This document shows, piece by piece, positions 36,496 through 47,584 of a stretch of 64,000 bases of DNA. Each line of letters starts with the position of its first letter. Within the stretch, counting starts at the first letter, position 1. The stretch lies in contig JAUIRK010000397.1 of NCBI GenBank assembly GCA_030549495.1, positions 186,001 through 250,000 of the forward strand. The letters run 5' to 3'. A program made the translations under genes and the position numbers. The DNA comes from Nectonema munidae. Lineage: Eukaryota; Nematomorpha; Nectonematoida; Nectonematidae. Below the pieces are notes generated by a model that was not told the origin of the DNA, searched no databases, and saw only the letters and a list, made by a program, of their open reading frames with translations.

Positions 36496-37327
36496 TATGT
36501 TGGCATTTCGGTTCTAGGAAAAGCATTGGCAAAAGAGAAGTTCGCCAGTTTTACAAATGTTTGATGTTGCCGCCTTTTGCTACTCATAGTAGCAGTGCGT
36601 ATAGGTTGCCAATTCTTCTCCTTTGCCAACTCTTCTCCGTTTACCGGCATTTTGTATCAATGATTAGCAGGAGATCTAAAATTCATGAGAGAAATAAAAG
36701 TAATAACAAACTGCTGAAACTTTGATAGTGCAAACTGCTTCATCACTCCTCATCACGCATGTAATGGTAGTGATAAAATCAAAACAATGGTGAACCAATC
36801 GTTCCTTTATTTTCTTTTTCTTACCACATATTTTGAAATCTGCCATAGATCATTATTGTGATCATGTATCAGGAGATGTATAGTAATAACGTAAATAAAA
36901 GCATAACAGTGCCACAAAATTCATTCAATAACTCATCAGCTCATTTATGATATAATATAATCTCAATGACACATTGTTCGTCAATTGTATTTCCTATCTA
37001 TACGCTTAGTTCAGCGTTCAATAGCCAGGCGGCATGTGGCGTCATGCATAATGGTATTGTAGAAGTAATGATATTGATTTATCAAAGCACATGTGATGCG
37101 TTTATAACTTATTTATTATTTTTTCTCTCGTTGAAAGTATTCTAGTTTTTGCGTTTCCATTGTGAACTTGATTTGATCAATATACTCATCTCTTCATTGC
37201 ATCTTTCTTGAGACTCTATCGTTCGCTGATTACTGTTTTCCAAATTGATTTTGTTACATAAACCCAGCTAATACTCAAAGAACGTTTCGGCTTGAAGATC
37301 TTTGCAAAATCCTTTTGATATAAAATC
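36496..37327. other. Non-coding; likely 5' region of the piggyBac at 37328
   Basis: The LINE similarity ends abruptly near 36495 and no TTAA terminus matching the right end at 39313 could be found here, so the left boundary of the next element is unknown. Open frames over 36408-36725 are not recognised. Confidence 0.4.
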
Positions 37328-39313
37328 ATGAGCTCTGACTTTTCCATAGAAAGTAGTTCTGAAAGCGGAGAAGAACAAACATCTTATTCGTTTACTTCCT
37401 CCTCCTACCCATCCCTATCATCTCATTCTTCTTCTTCATCATCTCTTGTAATTGAAGATGATTTGTTAGCTCCTGACCAAACTATTTATCGTTGGAGACC
37501 CATATCTGCTCTTGAAGGTCGTCCCCAAAGAATCAATATCAGAAACGCAATTAGTAATCCCCCAGGACCTAAAGGGTCTATGAAAGACACTGACGACATT
37601 CTGTTCATATTCAAACTTTTTTTTGATGTGAATTTGATTTCATATATCTATGAAATGACAGCTGCAAAACTAAAAACCAACTTCGAGTAAGTTTTGCTTA
37701 TATATTCTTTATTTTAAATATCGAAACTATTTTTTCAGATCTGAAAACCCTAAACATCGAGGATTGGCTCATTGTTATAAGAATTTTGAAATTCATCATC
37801 TCCTCTTGTACTTTGCTAGCTTACTTTATATTGGCCAAAGTGGAGACCAGAAAGTTGCCATTTGTGATTTGTTTTCTAATTTTGGAATTCCATTTCTAAG
37901 AGCCAGCTTGGGAAGGGACATGTTTACACTCATTCATCTTTTCATCACTTTTGATGACAAAACACAAAGAGATGTTGGAGACAAATTCAGTCCGATCAGG
38001 AAAGTACATGATCACTTCCGCAATGTTTTCTCAAATTACTGGACTCCTCATTCACATGTAACAATAGATGATCAACTTATCAGCTTCAAAGGAAAGTGCA
38101 GGTTGAAAATATATGATCCTAAGAAACCTGGGCACTACGGTCCAAAATGTTATCATATAAATGATGCAGAATATTTTTTTATATGATGCCCGAACTCTAT
38201 ATACCTGGTATGGGAAATTCACATTTTTCAGCCTTGAATATTTCAAAAAGACTTATACAAGACTCAAAGATTCCATCTGGTTGTGGCGTTTTTACTGACA
38301 GGTTTTTTACCAGTCATGAGCTGGCTGTCTGGTGCCACGATAGAGATATATCCCTTTGTGGCACTGTCAATGGGAACAGACGATTTGTTCCTACGATTTT
38401 TAAGCTTAACCACTTGAAAGGACTTCGCCTCGCGGAATGTGAAAGTCGTGTTATTTATTCTGAATATGCTTCACTTTCTGCGTACATACCAAGAAAACAT
38501 GCTCGCAATAACTTCTAAGTCGTGTACGTCTTGTCATCTCAACACAAAACATAACAACATATGGCGAGCACTCAAAACCACAAAGTTTGCTCTGCTACAA
38601 CAAATACAAATCGGGAGTTGATGTCGGCAATAAAATGATCAGAAGCTATCGATCAAAGAAGCCATGTAGAAGATGGACTCTAACTACTTTTTGCAACTAC
38701 TTGGACATAGTTGCTTTGAACACATGGATTGTTGCAAGATACAACTCTCCTCAATCGTTCCAGAGTTCGAAGCAAAGTGGACGTAAAGTTTTTTTGAAGA
38801 AGCTGTCTTTTCTTTTGGCAGAAGAGTGTATGAAGGTAAGATCCAACATCTCTGAATTGCCAATCCAAGTTAAGTACCTACTGTCTGTTTATGGTTTTTC
38901 GAAAGCTGCGACAGAAGAACAAACAACTTCCAAAAAAGGTGTCTGCTCTGTTTGTCTTTCTAAAAAAAACAAAACAACAAAAAAATGTTCCATGTGCTCG
39001 AATTTTGTTTGTAAGATTCATTCTAAAACTGCTTGCCCTAATTTTGTATAAACTTTGATTTCTTATAATAATTTTTTTTGCCATTTTAAGTTTAACGCCA
39101 TCTATAAATAATTTATTTTTCAAGGTACAAAAATGAGAAAAAATGAAAATTCGCAGAGCTGGTAATGTTAAATTTTTTTCTTTCCAGTGCCTTAAGAAGC
39201 ATTTTTTATAAGTTTGGATACTATTTTTATTGAACTTTCCCATTGAAAGTTTTCCGATAATGATCTTGTAAATACTTTTGCGGAAAAAATACATAGAGTC
39301 CGTAGTGCGAGGG
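36727..39313 (+). mobile_element. piggyBac element 2 (left end not resolved)
   Basis: The right end is CCCTCGCACTACGGACTC on the complement, at 39313, followed by TTAA at 39314-39317. This closely matches the right end of the element at 41455-43891 (CCCTCGCTTGGCGGACTC). The transposase pseudogene 37328-39051 lies inside on the + strand, followed by an AACGCCATCTAT motif near 39095 that also occurs in the sister element. No left terminus was recognised, so the start given here is only the point after the LINE frame. Confidence 0.6.
37328..39051 (+). pseudogene. piggyBac transposase pseudogene 2, with an intron
   Basis: Exon 1 (37328-37689) starts MSSDFSIESSSESGEE, a Ser/Glu-rich N-terminus. 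It ends at a GTAAGT donor, and a TTTTTTCAG acceptor near 37739 gives an intron of about 50 bp. Exon 2 includes TIDDQLISFKGKCRLK (first Asp), GCGVFTDRFFTSHELA (second Asp), YIPRKHARNNF, then after a stop and a frame change GVDVGNKMIRSYRSKKPCRR (third Asp). The C-terminus has the Cys-rich finger CSVCLSKKNKTTKKCSMCSN ending CKIHSKTACPNFV. There is a stop or slip near 38186 and a stop near 38516. The sequence is close to the copy at 42394-43668. Catalytic Asp blocks are intact, so decay is recent or slow. Confidence 0.9.
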
Positions 39314-39317
39314 TTAA

Positions 39318-39702
39318 TGACTTATTAAAAGTAATTAACGAGCTGAAAGAAAAAGTTGATGAACAAAATAAAACTATATTCAATTTAAAGACAAGTTTTG
39401 ATAATCCCATCAAAGGCTCTACTAAACCAATAAATTCATCATATGTGACAAATCAAATTAAAGATTCTCAAGAGTTGTTAACTTCACATAATCAATATCA
39501 AAAATTTCCACAGTCTTTATTTACTTATGCTGATGCATTGAATAAAAGTGATAACAAAAAAACACCCTATATATTAGATCTGACACTGAAAATAGATCAC
39601 TTAGCCGAAAAGACAATAGCTCTTTTGAACAATGTTAAAGAGACTTCAAACAAAAAGACAAAAAAAGTGTATAGACTATGTTTTCCTGATAAAAGCCTTT
39701 AA
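39318..39702 (+). pseudogene. Unrecognised open-frame fragment, coiled-coil-like
   Basis: An open frame runs from the piggyBac end into NDLLKVINELKEKVDEQNKT and on to LFTYADALNKSDNKKTPYIL and KKVYRLCFPDKSL. The heptad-like leucines suggest a coiled coil. It could be part of a LINE ORF1 or an unknown gene interrupted by the piggyBac insertion at 39314. I did not recognise it and saw no upstream half. The first ATG in frame is at 39445. Confidence 0.35.
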
Positions 39703-39747
39703 AATTTATAATCAAAAAAATTTTCAACTTTTTGATGAAATTTTTAA

Positions 39748-41031
39748 TGTTCCCAAAATGTGACCGTTAAACAGTTAAGTATGTTTTTTCAAAAAATTCC
39801 ATTAAAATGGAAATTTTTAAAGTAAACTTTATTTATACAAATAAAATTTTGAAAATTAATAAAAATAAGTATAACTTGACGTGATACGCGTCAAAACATT
39901 TTTTATGCAGCTTTTTTCACATTTCAAACATTAAATTCGCATGTTTTTCATTCAAATGGCAACATTTTTTCTTCTTTCAGTTTCAAATTTCAAAAGAAAT
40001 CTAATGATTTATTTTCAGATTTCTAAATGAGATATCTTAGAATTTTGATTTATTATCTTAAAAAATTTAAAAGAAGCCACAACAGATAAGTTTATTGTGT
40101 GTGAAAATAAATTCCACCGCCATTTTTTAGATTTCAATTTAGGTCTATATGCTGAAAGAAAATGATCACATTGATATACTCCACCCATACCAGTATTGTG
40201 TCCTTTTTTCGGATTTTGATATTCTTTCAGTTTTGCCTATATAAGATAACCCGTAATAGTTGCTTGCTAAATTGCGACTGAGCTATCTTTCCATTTCAAA
40301 CAAAAAACAACACCGTCTACAATAATCAAACTGTCCACGTTCATTAGAAAAGAGAGAGTTCAGAGAAATTCTTTAGAGTCCAACAAAGGGCATTTTACTG
40401 TTCGGTTTTCCCTTATTGTACGACACGCTCTTATGTTTTTTGAAGCTAAATACGATAAAAGAGAATAGCTTGTAAAAAAAATTGTCAAAAAAAACAACAT
40501 GTCTATTTGGTTCTTTTATAGACTCAAGCATTTTCTGAACAACATCGAAAGCAAGATATCGACTTTTTTATTTTCTTTTTTGCAATATTTTAAAAATTAT
40601 ATGGAAATCCGTCACTACTGCACATCATCCATATTTTGTCTATATGGAACCATACATTTATCAACGCTTAAAAACTAGTGGAAAATTCCAAATTGTTGAC
40701 ATGATTTTTTAACATATCTTCATTACCTCTAATAAACCACAAACTTCCTTTGGCATTGTTTCTTCTAACAAAATATCATCATAATATTCTTCTTCACTTT
40801 CCTTTGCTTTTTCATTTTCAGGAGGAACAATGAGAAGTTATAGACTTTCATCTTTTGTGTCTTCAATATACTCTAGAGCACTATCAAGAAATAAAAATTT
40901 TTCGTTTGCAAAACTCATTTTAATCTAAAACTGTTTAATTTTCAAAAGTATAAAAAACAATAAATATTTCACAAAAAATACTATAAAAAAATTTAGTCAG
41001 TGAAGTGATTAACGTTCTCAATTTGGGAACA
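39748..41031 (-). mobile_element. piggyBac element 4, minus strand, internally deleted
   Basis: The left end reads TGTTCCCAAAATGTGACCG after TTAA at 39744-39747. The right end, on its complement, reads TGTTCCCAAATTGAGAACG and is followed by TAAA (41032-41035), one substitution from TTAA. The TIRs run about 20 bp with few mismatches, and GTTAA follows on both sides. The 1.28-kb interior holds a shortened piggyBac transposase on the minus strand. Confidence 0.7.
39930..40918 (-). pseudogene. piggyBac transposase pseudogene 4 (different subfamily)
   Basis: It starts MSFANEKFLFLDSALEYIED with an acidic N-terminus (KAKESEEEYYDDILLEE). A gap follows where the first Asp block should be. Then come SSDGFPYNF, HVVFFDNFFYK (second Asp block), and in other frames TIRENRTVKCPLLDSKEF, VDGVVFCLKWKDSSVAI and TGMGGVYQCDHFLSAYRP, where the usual Asp of GGVD is replaced by Tyr. 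The end reads KKWRWNLFSHTINLSVVAS. Motif order is that of PGBD2/3-like piggyBac proteins. Internal deletion, stops and the lost Asp make it inactive. Confidence 0.82.
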
Positions 41032-41184
41032 TAAAACTTTTAAATGTGAAGTCAAATTTTTTGCACAACTGACTCTTCATAATTTGTAGTTCAGAAGTAA
41101 AAAACGTTTATTTCAAATCTAAAAAAAAATAGATAAAAAAAATATTTAAGACATTTTTTTTAGATTGTTGTACTCTTTTTTTTT

Positions 41185-41329
41185 AGCCTCAATGGTTGTT
41201 AGGGTGTACCTCTCAGCTTAAAATTGAATGTCATGGGTTAGATCCCAAAGGCTCCCAACTCTTATGATAAGCCAAGTGCCAGCTTTCAAGTTTCTTACGT
41301 CAATTCAACAAACAACAACAACAACAACT
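41185..41329 (+). mobile_element. tRNA-derived SINE
   Basis: The left part has a pol III A-box-like TGGTTGTTAGGGTG (near 41192-41206) and a B-box-like GGGTTAGATCCC (41235-41246), spaced as in a tRNA. An unrelated body follows, and the tail is CAACAACAACAACAACAAC at about 41310-41329. That head-body-simple-tail layout is typical of tRNA SINEs. It is not a functional tRNA: the cloverleaf cannot be closed. Confidence 0.65.
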
Positions 41330-41454
41330 ATTTTTTTATTAGATTTATTTTAAAAAAAGTAATAAAAATTAAAATATTCGTTTTTAAATTTTAATTAAAT
41401 TTATGTTCCCCAAAAGAAACTTGACGAAAAGAAGCTTGACGGACGTATAAAATA

Positions 41455-43891
41455 TAACACGGATGACGGACTCTATGACATTTTTGTCCAATTTTTTTTT
41501 CTTATCTATTACGATTACAAATTTTTTTTAATATAGTTTAGTATTTAATAGTTGTTTTTCTGTTGTTTAACAAAATAAAAACTAAATATTAAAAAATCTA
41601 TGGAAGTTTTTAATTTTTAATTTAACGCCATCTATATTATTATGAAATTAGTATAAAAAACATAATAAATTTTGAGTTAGATTATTTCAAAAGCTACTAT
41701 AGTACTTAGCATAATAATTATTAATTTTTATATATAGCAACGATCAAAAAGTTTTTCGGTTGAGAAAAATCATTCTTTTTCACAAATTAATTTGTAAGTA
41801 AATTTTCTTTATTTAACCGAACTTTGTTTTTTTGGTGATTATATCATACAAAATTTATATTACAACTTTTTGCTGTAAATGTATCAAAAATTGGTATAAA
41901 GCATAAATAATTTCTTTCATTGATTCACGTCATAAATACTTCAAATTTGTAATGCAATGACATATGCCATAAATATTGAGCAATGGTATGATGAAAGGTA
42001 TCGAACAATTGTGATAAATTTGCGTCATAGTATCTTTATATTTGAAATGCCACATATCGTGTCATAAATAAACTTGGCAATGTCATGATGAGATTGTTAT
42101 TGGGATTGATTTGTTTATTGTATAAAAGATATGAAGCTATGAACAACATCAATACGCGTTGTGATGACGTTTCTCTTCAATTTGTCAAGAATAATAAGCA
42201 ATAAAGGATCATAAACGATTTTAAAAACATTTTATTTCTTCACTTCTGATCTCAACTATTCAAACCTTGTACCATTTTGTAATTACTTTGTTTCACGCTC
42301 AGACTCGTGTTTCTTATTTCTTGAGCCGTGCGTTTTTTCTCACTTGGAATAAATTGATTTTCATTCTTTCCTTTATGACTTCACTCATACAAAGTGTTCA
42401 AATTACATCATCTATTATCCTATTTCGGAGCGTTGATATATATTGGGCAAAATGGGGATCAAAAAATAAAAGTTTCAGAATTATTCTCGAAATCTGGTTC
42501 TCCATTTTTGAAAGCTTCTATTGGACGAGATATGTTTATCCTTGTCCATGTTTTTTTACGATTTGATGACAAGGAAAAACGTGATGCTTCTGATAAATTG
42601 AGTCCTATCCGAAAGATTCATGATCATTTTTTCAGTATTTTTTCTTGTTATTGGACACCACACTCCGCTGTGACGATTGATGAGCAATTAGTAACATTCA
42701 GAGGTAATTGTTCTCTGAAAATATATGATCCCAAAAAGCCAGGTCACTATGGGATCAAGTTTTATCACCTGAATGATGCAAAGTTTTTCTACTTTTTGAA
42801 GCCTGAAATATATGTTAGCGGTTTGGAGGACAGAGCTTATTTCTCAAGTTTCAAAATCTGCCAAAGATTGATTCAAGAAAGCAATATTCCTACTGGGTGC
42901 GGCGTCTATACCGATAGATTCTTCACAAGTCATTAACTTGCTGTATGGTGAACTCAAAAAAGCTTGTCTTTGTGCGGCACAGTTACATCAAATAGACGAT
43001 TCGTTCCAACACTATTCAGACCAAAGCACTTGAAAACATTGAAGTTAAAAGAATGTGAGAGTCTTTCAATTTATTCAGACTACGTTTCTTTATCAGCGTA
43101 TATACCCAAAAAGCATGCTACTCGTAACTTCAAGGCTGTATATATTCTACCTTCACAACATAAAAATGTAAGAATCAGCAATGTTGCCTCTAAACCTGAA
43201 AGTTTGTTGGCTTACAACGAATCTAAATGTGGTGTAGACGTTGCTAACAAAATGATAAGAACTTATAGGTCTTATAAACCTAATCGTAAGTGGACACATG
43301 CTGCGTTTTCTAATTATCTGGATATTTCAGTCATGAATACCTGGATAATTGCAAGGTTCAACACTCCTAATGAATTTCCATCTTCAAAACAGAGTGGTAG
43401 AAAGTATTTTATCAAAAGACTTGCTTTTTATCTATGTTAAGAAGCAATGAAAGTGAGAGCCCAACAGTCTGAATTACCGGTGGAGACAAAGTACTTACTT
43501 GCACATTATGGGTATGATCAAGCAACTGAAAATCAGCCTTCATCATCAAAAAGAGCATCTTGCTCAAAATGTATTTCGAAGAGAAGCCGTACAGCTAGAA
43601 GGTGTGAGAAATGTGGAGTCACTCTGTGTAAAAATCATTCAAAAACGTTATGCTCAAATTGTTGCTAGTTTTATTTTAACGCCATCTTCAAAAAAGTACA
43701 GTTTTATTCTTTTTATTCAAAATAAATTTTTTTGCCTTATCTTAAGAAAAATCAAATTTTACCATTATTTTCCTTGTTTTTTTTACTATATTTACATATA
43801 AATTTGGTAAAAGTTTTGTTTGTTAAATTTTTGGCTATTGTTAAATAACTGACCGATGCGTCGAAAAAGCATTGAGTCCGCCAAGCGAGGG
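41455..43891 (+). mobile_element. piggyBac element 3
   Basis: The right end is CCCTCGCTTGGCGGACTC on the complement, at 43891, with TTAA at 43892-43895. The probable left end is near 41455, where CACGGATGACGGACTCTATG resembles the same terminus and is preceded by ATAA, a degenerate TTAA. A TATAAAAG box lies at about 42121, upstream of the transposase. An AACGCCATC motif near 41623 and 43679 is shared with element 2. Confidence 0.65.
42394..43668 (+). pseudogene. piggyBac transposase pseudogene 3
   Basis: A close paralog of the copy at 37328-39051. It opens with KLHHLLSYFGALIYIGQNGD, then AVTIDEQLVTFRGNCSLKIY (first Asp), GCGVYTDRFFTSH (second Asp) followed by a TAA stop at about 42934 and a TGA soon after, then CGVDVANKMIRTYRSYKPNR (third Asp). 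A stop near 43438 precedes the C-terminal Cys finger CSKCISKRSRTARRCEKCGV, then CKNHSKTLCSNCC. The Ser-rich exon 1 of its sister is not found upstream. All three Asp are kept, and only three stops break the frame. Confidence 0.9.
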
Positions 43892-43899
43892 TTAAAGAG

Positions 43900-45430
43900 T
43901 TAAGAGAATTTTTTGTTGCGGTTTTGGCAAAGTTGTCTACAAAATCATTTTCTCTGAATCCGCTATGTGATGAACATTAGAAGAGTTTGATTTTAAAACT
44001 TGGTTAAGAGAGCTGAATTTAGATACGATATAAAAAGTTGAAAAATGAGCCTGGCTATTAAGGTGTAGGTCATTAATGAGATTTAGGCAGTTAGAAAAGA
44101 AAGTATTTTTTAAAGAAGGAGATAATGAACGTTGTTATGGATGAAGTATAAAGCCAGTTTAAGGTCTAGAAGTTCGCATTTATGAATATAAAGATATCGA
44201 TCTAGGTAATTTAATAGGGATATAAAAGGAAGGATTGATGAGCCGCGATAGTAATATGCTGAACAGGAGGTTGTTGTGGGTGTTTTTGTGCCATCGCTGA
44301 AGATTCGGTTGTATTTGATTGAGAGTATGAACGAAGAATTTGGATGAAATTTTTGATTGTTGAGAGAGATTAAAAAATGTAAATGGTTTAAGGCATCATG
44401 GTTGATGGATGAAAAAAATTATTGGGTGCATAATGGGTTTTAAAATTCTAAATGTAGTGTAATAGCAAGGTTAGTAGATCTTCATAGAAGTAGAAATAAG
44501 TGAGATGAAGATGAGACTATAATTGCAAGTTAAAAGGAGTGGATAATAATTTTTTTAGGATTTTTTTTAATATTGACAAATTTAAACAGATGTGAACGGT
44601 CATGCATTTATTTTAAAATTTTCTATTAAAGAAGTAGAGGTTGTGTGAAAGACTTTTATTATGGTGAAAAAGCTCATGCAGTGAATTTTTACTACAGAAA
44701 GAATGGATGAGGTTTGAAAAATAGAATGCTTTAAAACTCTCTTGACTTTATTCAGCTTTGTATTTATAAAACTAATGTGGTCTTGCCAGGTAAGCTTATT
44801 GTTTATGATAACTCCAACTAAATTTATATTTTCCACAATTTCAAAAGATAAAGAAAAGTTCATTGTTAAATTTTGTTTTTTGTGGAAATGGCATGACCTT
44901 TGATTTATCATAATTGATACAAACATGATTTAATTTTCTGAAATCGGATGATCTATCCATGAATTAAGAGGATATGAATAATAGGAATACCTAGGTTATT
45001 ACAATATCTCGTATTTACGTGAATTTTTTCTTCAAATTTATTTTTAAATTTCAGAAAAAAATTATTTGTATCATTATAATATGGCCTAAAATAGGTAATC
45101 CAATCAAAATAAAAAAAAAAATTTATTAAACCAGTAATATTAATTTTTTTAAATTCAAATTTCCTGGTATTGGTATATTTAATGTTCAAAGATAGTTATA
45201 GGAAGATGATCTGATAAAGAATTATGAAATATATAAGAATACTTATAAGATTGACAAAAAAATTATCTAACAATGTTTTACTATCTGGACGTATTTGTTT
45301 CGTTATTATAGGTGTGAATGCATTGGAAAACAATATATCAATGAAGTTTATGATACAGAAGGTTTTTTTTCCATTTTGACAAATCAAGATTAAAATCACC
45401 CAAATAGATGTTATTTTATTCGTCAATGCC
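43900..45430 (-). pseudogene. LINE with RNase H, internally deleted
   Basis: Read on the minus strand. Endonuclease remnants come first: a frame giving YLGDFNLDLSKWKK just below 45420, and NAFTPIITKQIRPDSKTLLD near 45320. Next is linker sequence down to about 44953. Then comes the C-terminal part of reverse transcriptase with INLVGVIINNKLTWQDHISF and INTKLNKVKRVLKHS (44600-44926). Near 43905-43990 a SGFRENDFVDNFAKTATK run matches the end of a LINE RNase H domain. The RT catalytic core (FxDxSKAFD to YADD) is absent, so about 1 kb was deleted. An RNase H domain suggests the I/R1/LOA group rather than CR1. Confidence 0.7.
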
Positions 45431-45534
45431 AGAATAAAAAAGATATAATATTATCTATATCATAAAGAGGTCTTCAATAATAGTTATTCAAAATGATATA
45501 GTGATTTTTATGCAAAAGAACCTTGATTGAAAAC

Positions 45535-45600
45535 TTAAAAATTTTAAAAAGTTTCTTTAAAAATTTTAAAATTTTTAAAGAAACTTTTTAAAATTTTTAA
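45535..45600. repeat. Perfect 66-bp palindrome
   Basis: A 33-bp arm beginning TTAAAAATTTTAAAAAGTTT is followed without spacer by its exact reverse complement. It lies just upstream of the minus-strand LINE remnant. It can form a long cruciform. Confidence 0.92.
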
Positions 45601-45619
45601 TTAATTTCCAAATGCTAAT

Positions 45620-46440
45620 CCACTGTGCTGACTAATTAGATTTGGAGAACAAACATAGCTATAACCAACTATTTAATAAATTATATAAAGTTATATTATG
45701 TACAATTATATATTTGTTTATATTACTTGAAGTCTACTAACTATTGATTTTCATTTCTCTATTTCTTAGTTTTGAACTGGAATTTTTTTTGAATGAATAA
45801 TTATGATATATGTAATTATATATAACAAAAATGGAAAACAAAACAAAAAAATAGAAAAACCAAATAAATAAATAAATAAATAAAAACTAAAAAAAATGAA
45901 AACTAAAAAACATTTTAATTTTTCCCCTTTGCTTGATAATTTCTGCATTTCTTTTCTCGATTAAAATGCATTGACTTTTCGAGGTGAAAGAGTTTAAGCT
46001 ATTTTTAAACCCACATATATTTAAAAAAGTTGAAAGATAAAGAAAATTTGTTAAATTCTTAATTCATACATTTTTTTGTGAAATATTTATGGATTTTGAA
46101 ACAGTGACTAAGTGACGCATGCTCTTATATTCCAATCGTGAGAATAAGGTATCAAACTAAATACGCATTTATTCTCACTCTTGTTTACTCATGCTAGGTA
46201 TAAAAAGTAATTCAGAAGAGAATAAAAAAGGTAAACTCATTTTTGGAATCAAATAATTTAATAGGTGCTTTTCTAAAAATACTTCAGTAATATTTAATAG
46301 TACTTTCCTTTTTTTCTTAATTCCATTCTTACAAATCTTGACCTGAAAATACCTTTTTAAATTTTTTTAAATAATTTAATCCTTTCTATATTCAATCATT
46401 TTTTGTTTTCAATTTTAATCACTGTATTTTAAATCTCTTA
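45620..46440. other. Non-coding AT-rich sequence
   Basis: Holds an (AAAT)n microsatellite near 45864-45886. No gene supported. Confidence 0.4.
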
Positions 46441-46455
46441 TTTCCAAAGTTTTAT

Positions 46456-46653
46456 TCAAGTAACGAAACTTTTTTTTCCATTATTATTCAAATCTGTTAA
46501 ATAATTTGTATGTTTATTTATTGTACAAATATGTTTTTTAATCCATAATGTAATCTTGTAATTATTATTTTTTTGCATAATAACTATTTTAATTACACTT
46601 TTTGTGATATTGGGATTAATATAAACTAATACTCCTGAAGATTTGTTTAACAC
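46456..46653 (-). pseudogene. Possible LINE endonuclease fragment
   Basis: The frame LNKSSGVLVYINPNITKSVI looks like the GGVAIYVNP-type strand of LINE endonucleases. It is on the same strand as the LINE at 43900-45430 and about 1 kb upstream of it, so it may be the 5' part of that element. No other motif supports it. Confidence 0.35.
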
Positions 46654-46659
46654 TTTTAT

Positions 46660-47580
46660 ATTAACTTATTTTTAAGAAAAGCCACTGTCCGTGTGTATTG
46701 TAATTACCGTTATTATGACAACTTTTTGTTAAAATAAACAATTCCTAGAGTGCTAAAGGAAATATCCTTTTAAATTTTACAAAAATTATACAGTTTCACT
46801 GAAAAAATTCTGTTATTTTAAAAAAATAAAGGTACCGAATCTTGAAAAAAGATTGCATGACTGTATCTGAAAAAAAGTTAAAAAAATAAAGTTTATAGGA
46901 GAATAGACTAAGTACTTTTCAAAAAAAAATTTCGAAAAGATATATATGGTATAATGAAAAGAATTTTTATTTTATTTTTTTTTTAAAGTACCTTATTTTT
47001 AAAATGGATTCATGTGGGACAGTTCGTCGGTCTTAATGCCCTGACATTTTTACTCTTAAATCTTTAGAAACGTTATATTTTTGAGTATAATTTTTTATAA
47101 TTATAAATTTATACTATAAAACTTAATTTGTTACTTTATGATTTTTTTTGTGAAATTTGTAAAACGCTATTGCCTATTTTCAAGCCTCTTCCTTATAGCC
47201 ATTTTTACATTTTTTTTAATATGTAGAAGGAAAAATTTTATTTTTGTAGAATGTAATATACTTTGTTGTAAGGAATCACTCTTCATATTTTTACATACCT
47301 TTGTTTTCTACTTTTACAATTTTCTCTTTCTATTAAATTTTTTGTTCCGTAAAATAGGAAAAGTAAAATTAGCATCTCAATAATTTATTTTTTTAGCACA
47401 ATAGAATAAATAATTTGGATCACGTGTAGAGTCTGAATACAGAACGTTTTGACTCTGATTCTACACTTGATCGTGATTTCCAAAATTTCTCTCAAAAAGT
47501 TAAATTTTAGAAATAATTAATAAAAGTGACAATATTCAAATTATAAACTTTTTAAAGCAAAAAATATTTTGTTCATACAA
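46660..47580. other. Non-coding, with an inverted repeat near the Merlin relic
   Basis: Mostly featureless. At 47417-47481 an imperfect inverted repeat runs from GGATCACGTGTAGAGTC to GATTCTACACTTGATCGTG. The GATTCTACACTTG(A/G)TC text recurs near 48660-48675 on the far side of the Merlin remnant in direct orientation, so it may mark that element's limits. Confidence 0.45.
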
Positions 47581-47584
47581 ATGA

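Noticed and set aside
36408..36725. Continuation of the LINE reverse transcriptase to 36725
   Set aside because: LINE-like motifs stop near 36495; the rest of the frame is unlike RT C-termini and probably belongs to the next element.
41185..41260. A tRNA gene
   Set aside because: A and B boxes are present but the arms do not pair into a cloverleaf, and a SINE body with a CAA tail follows.
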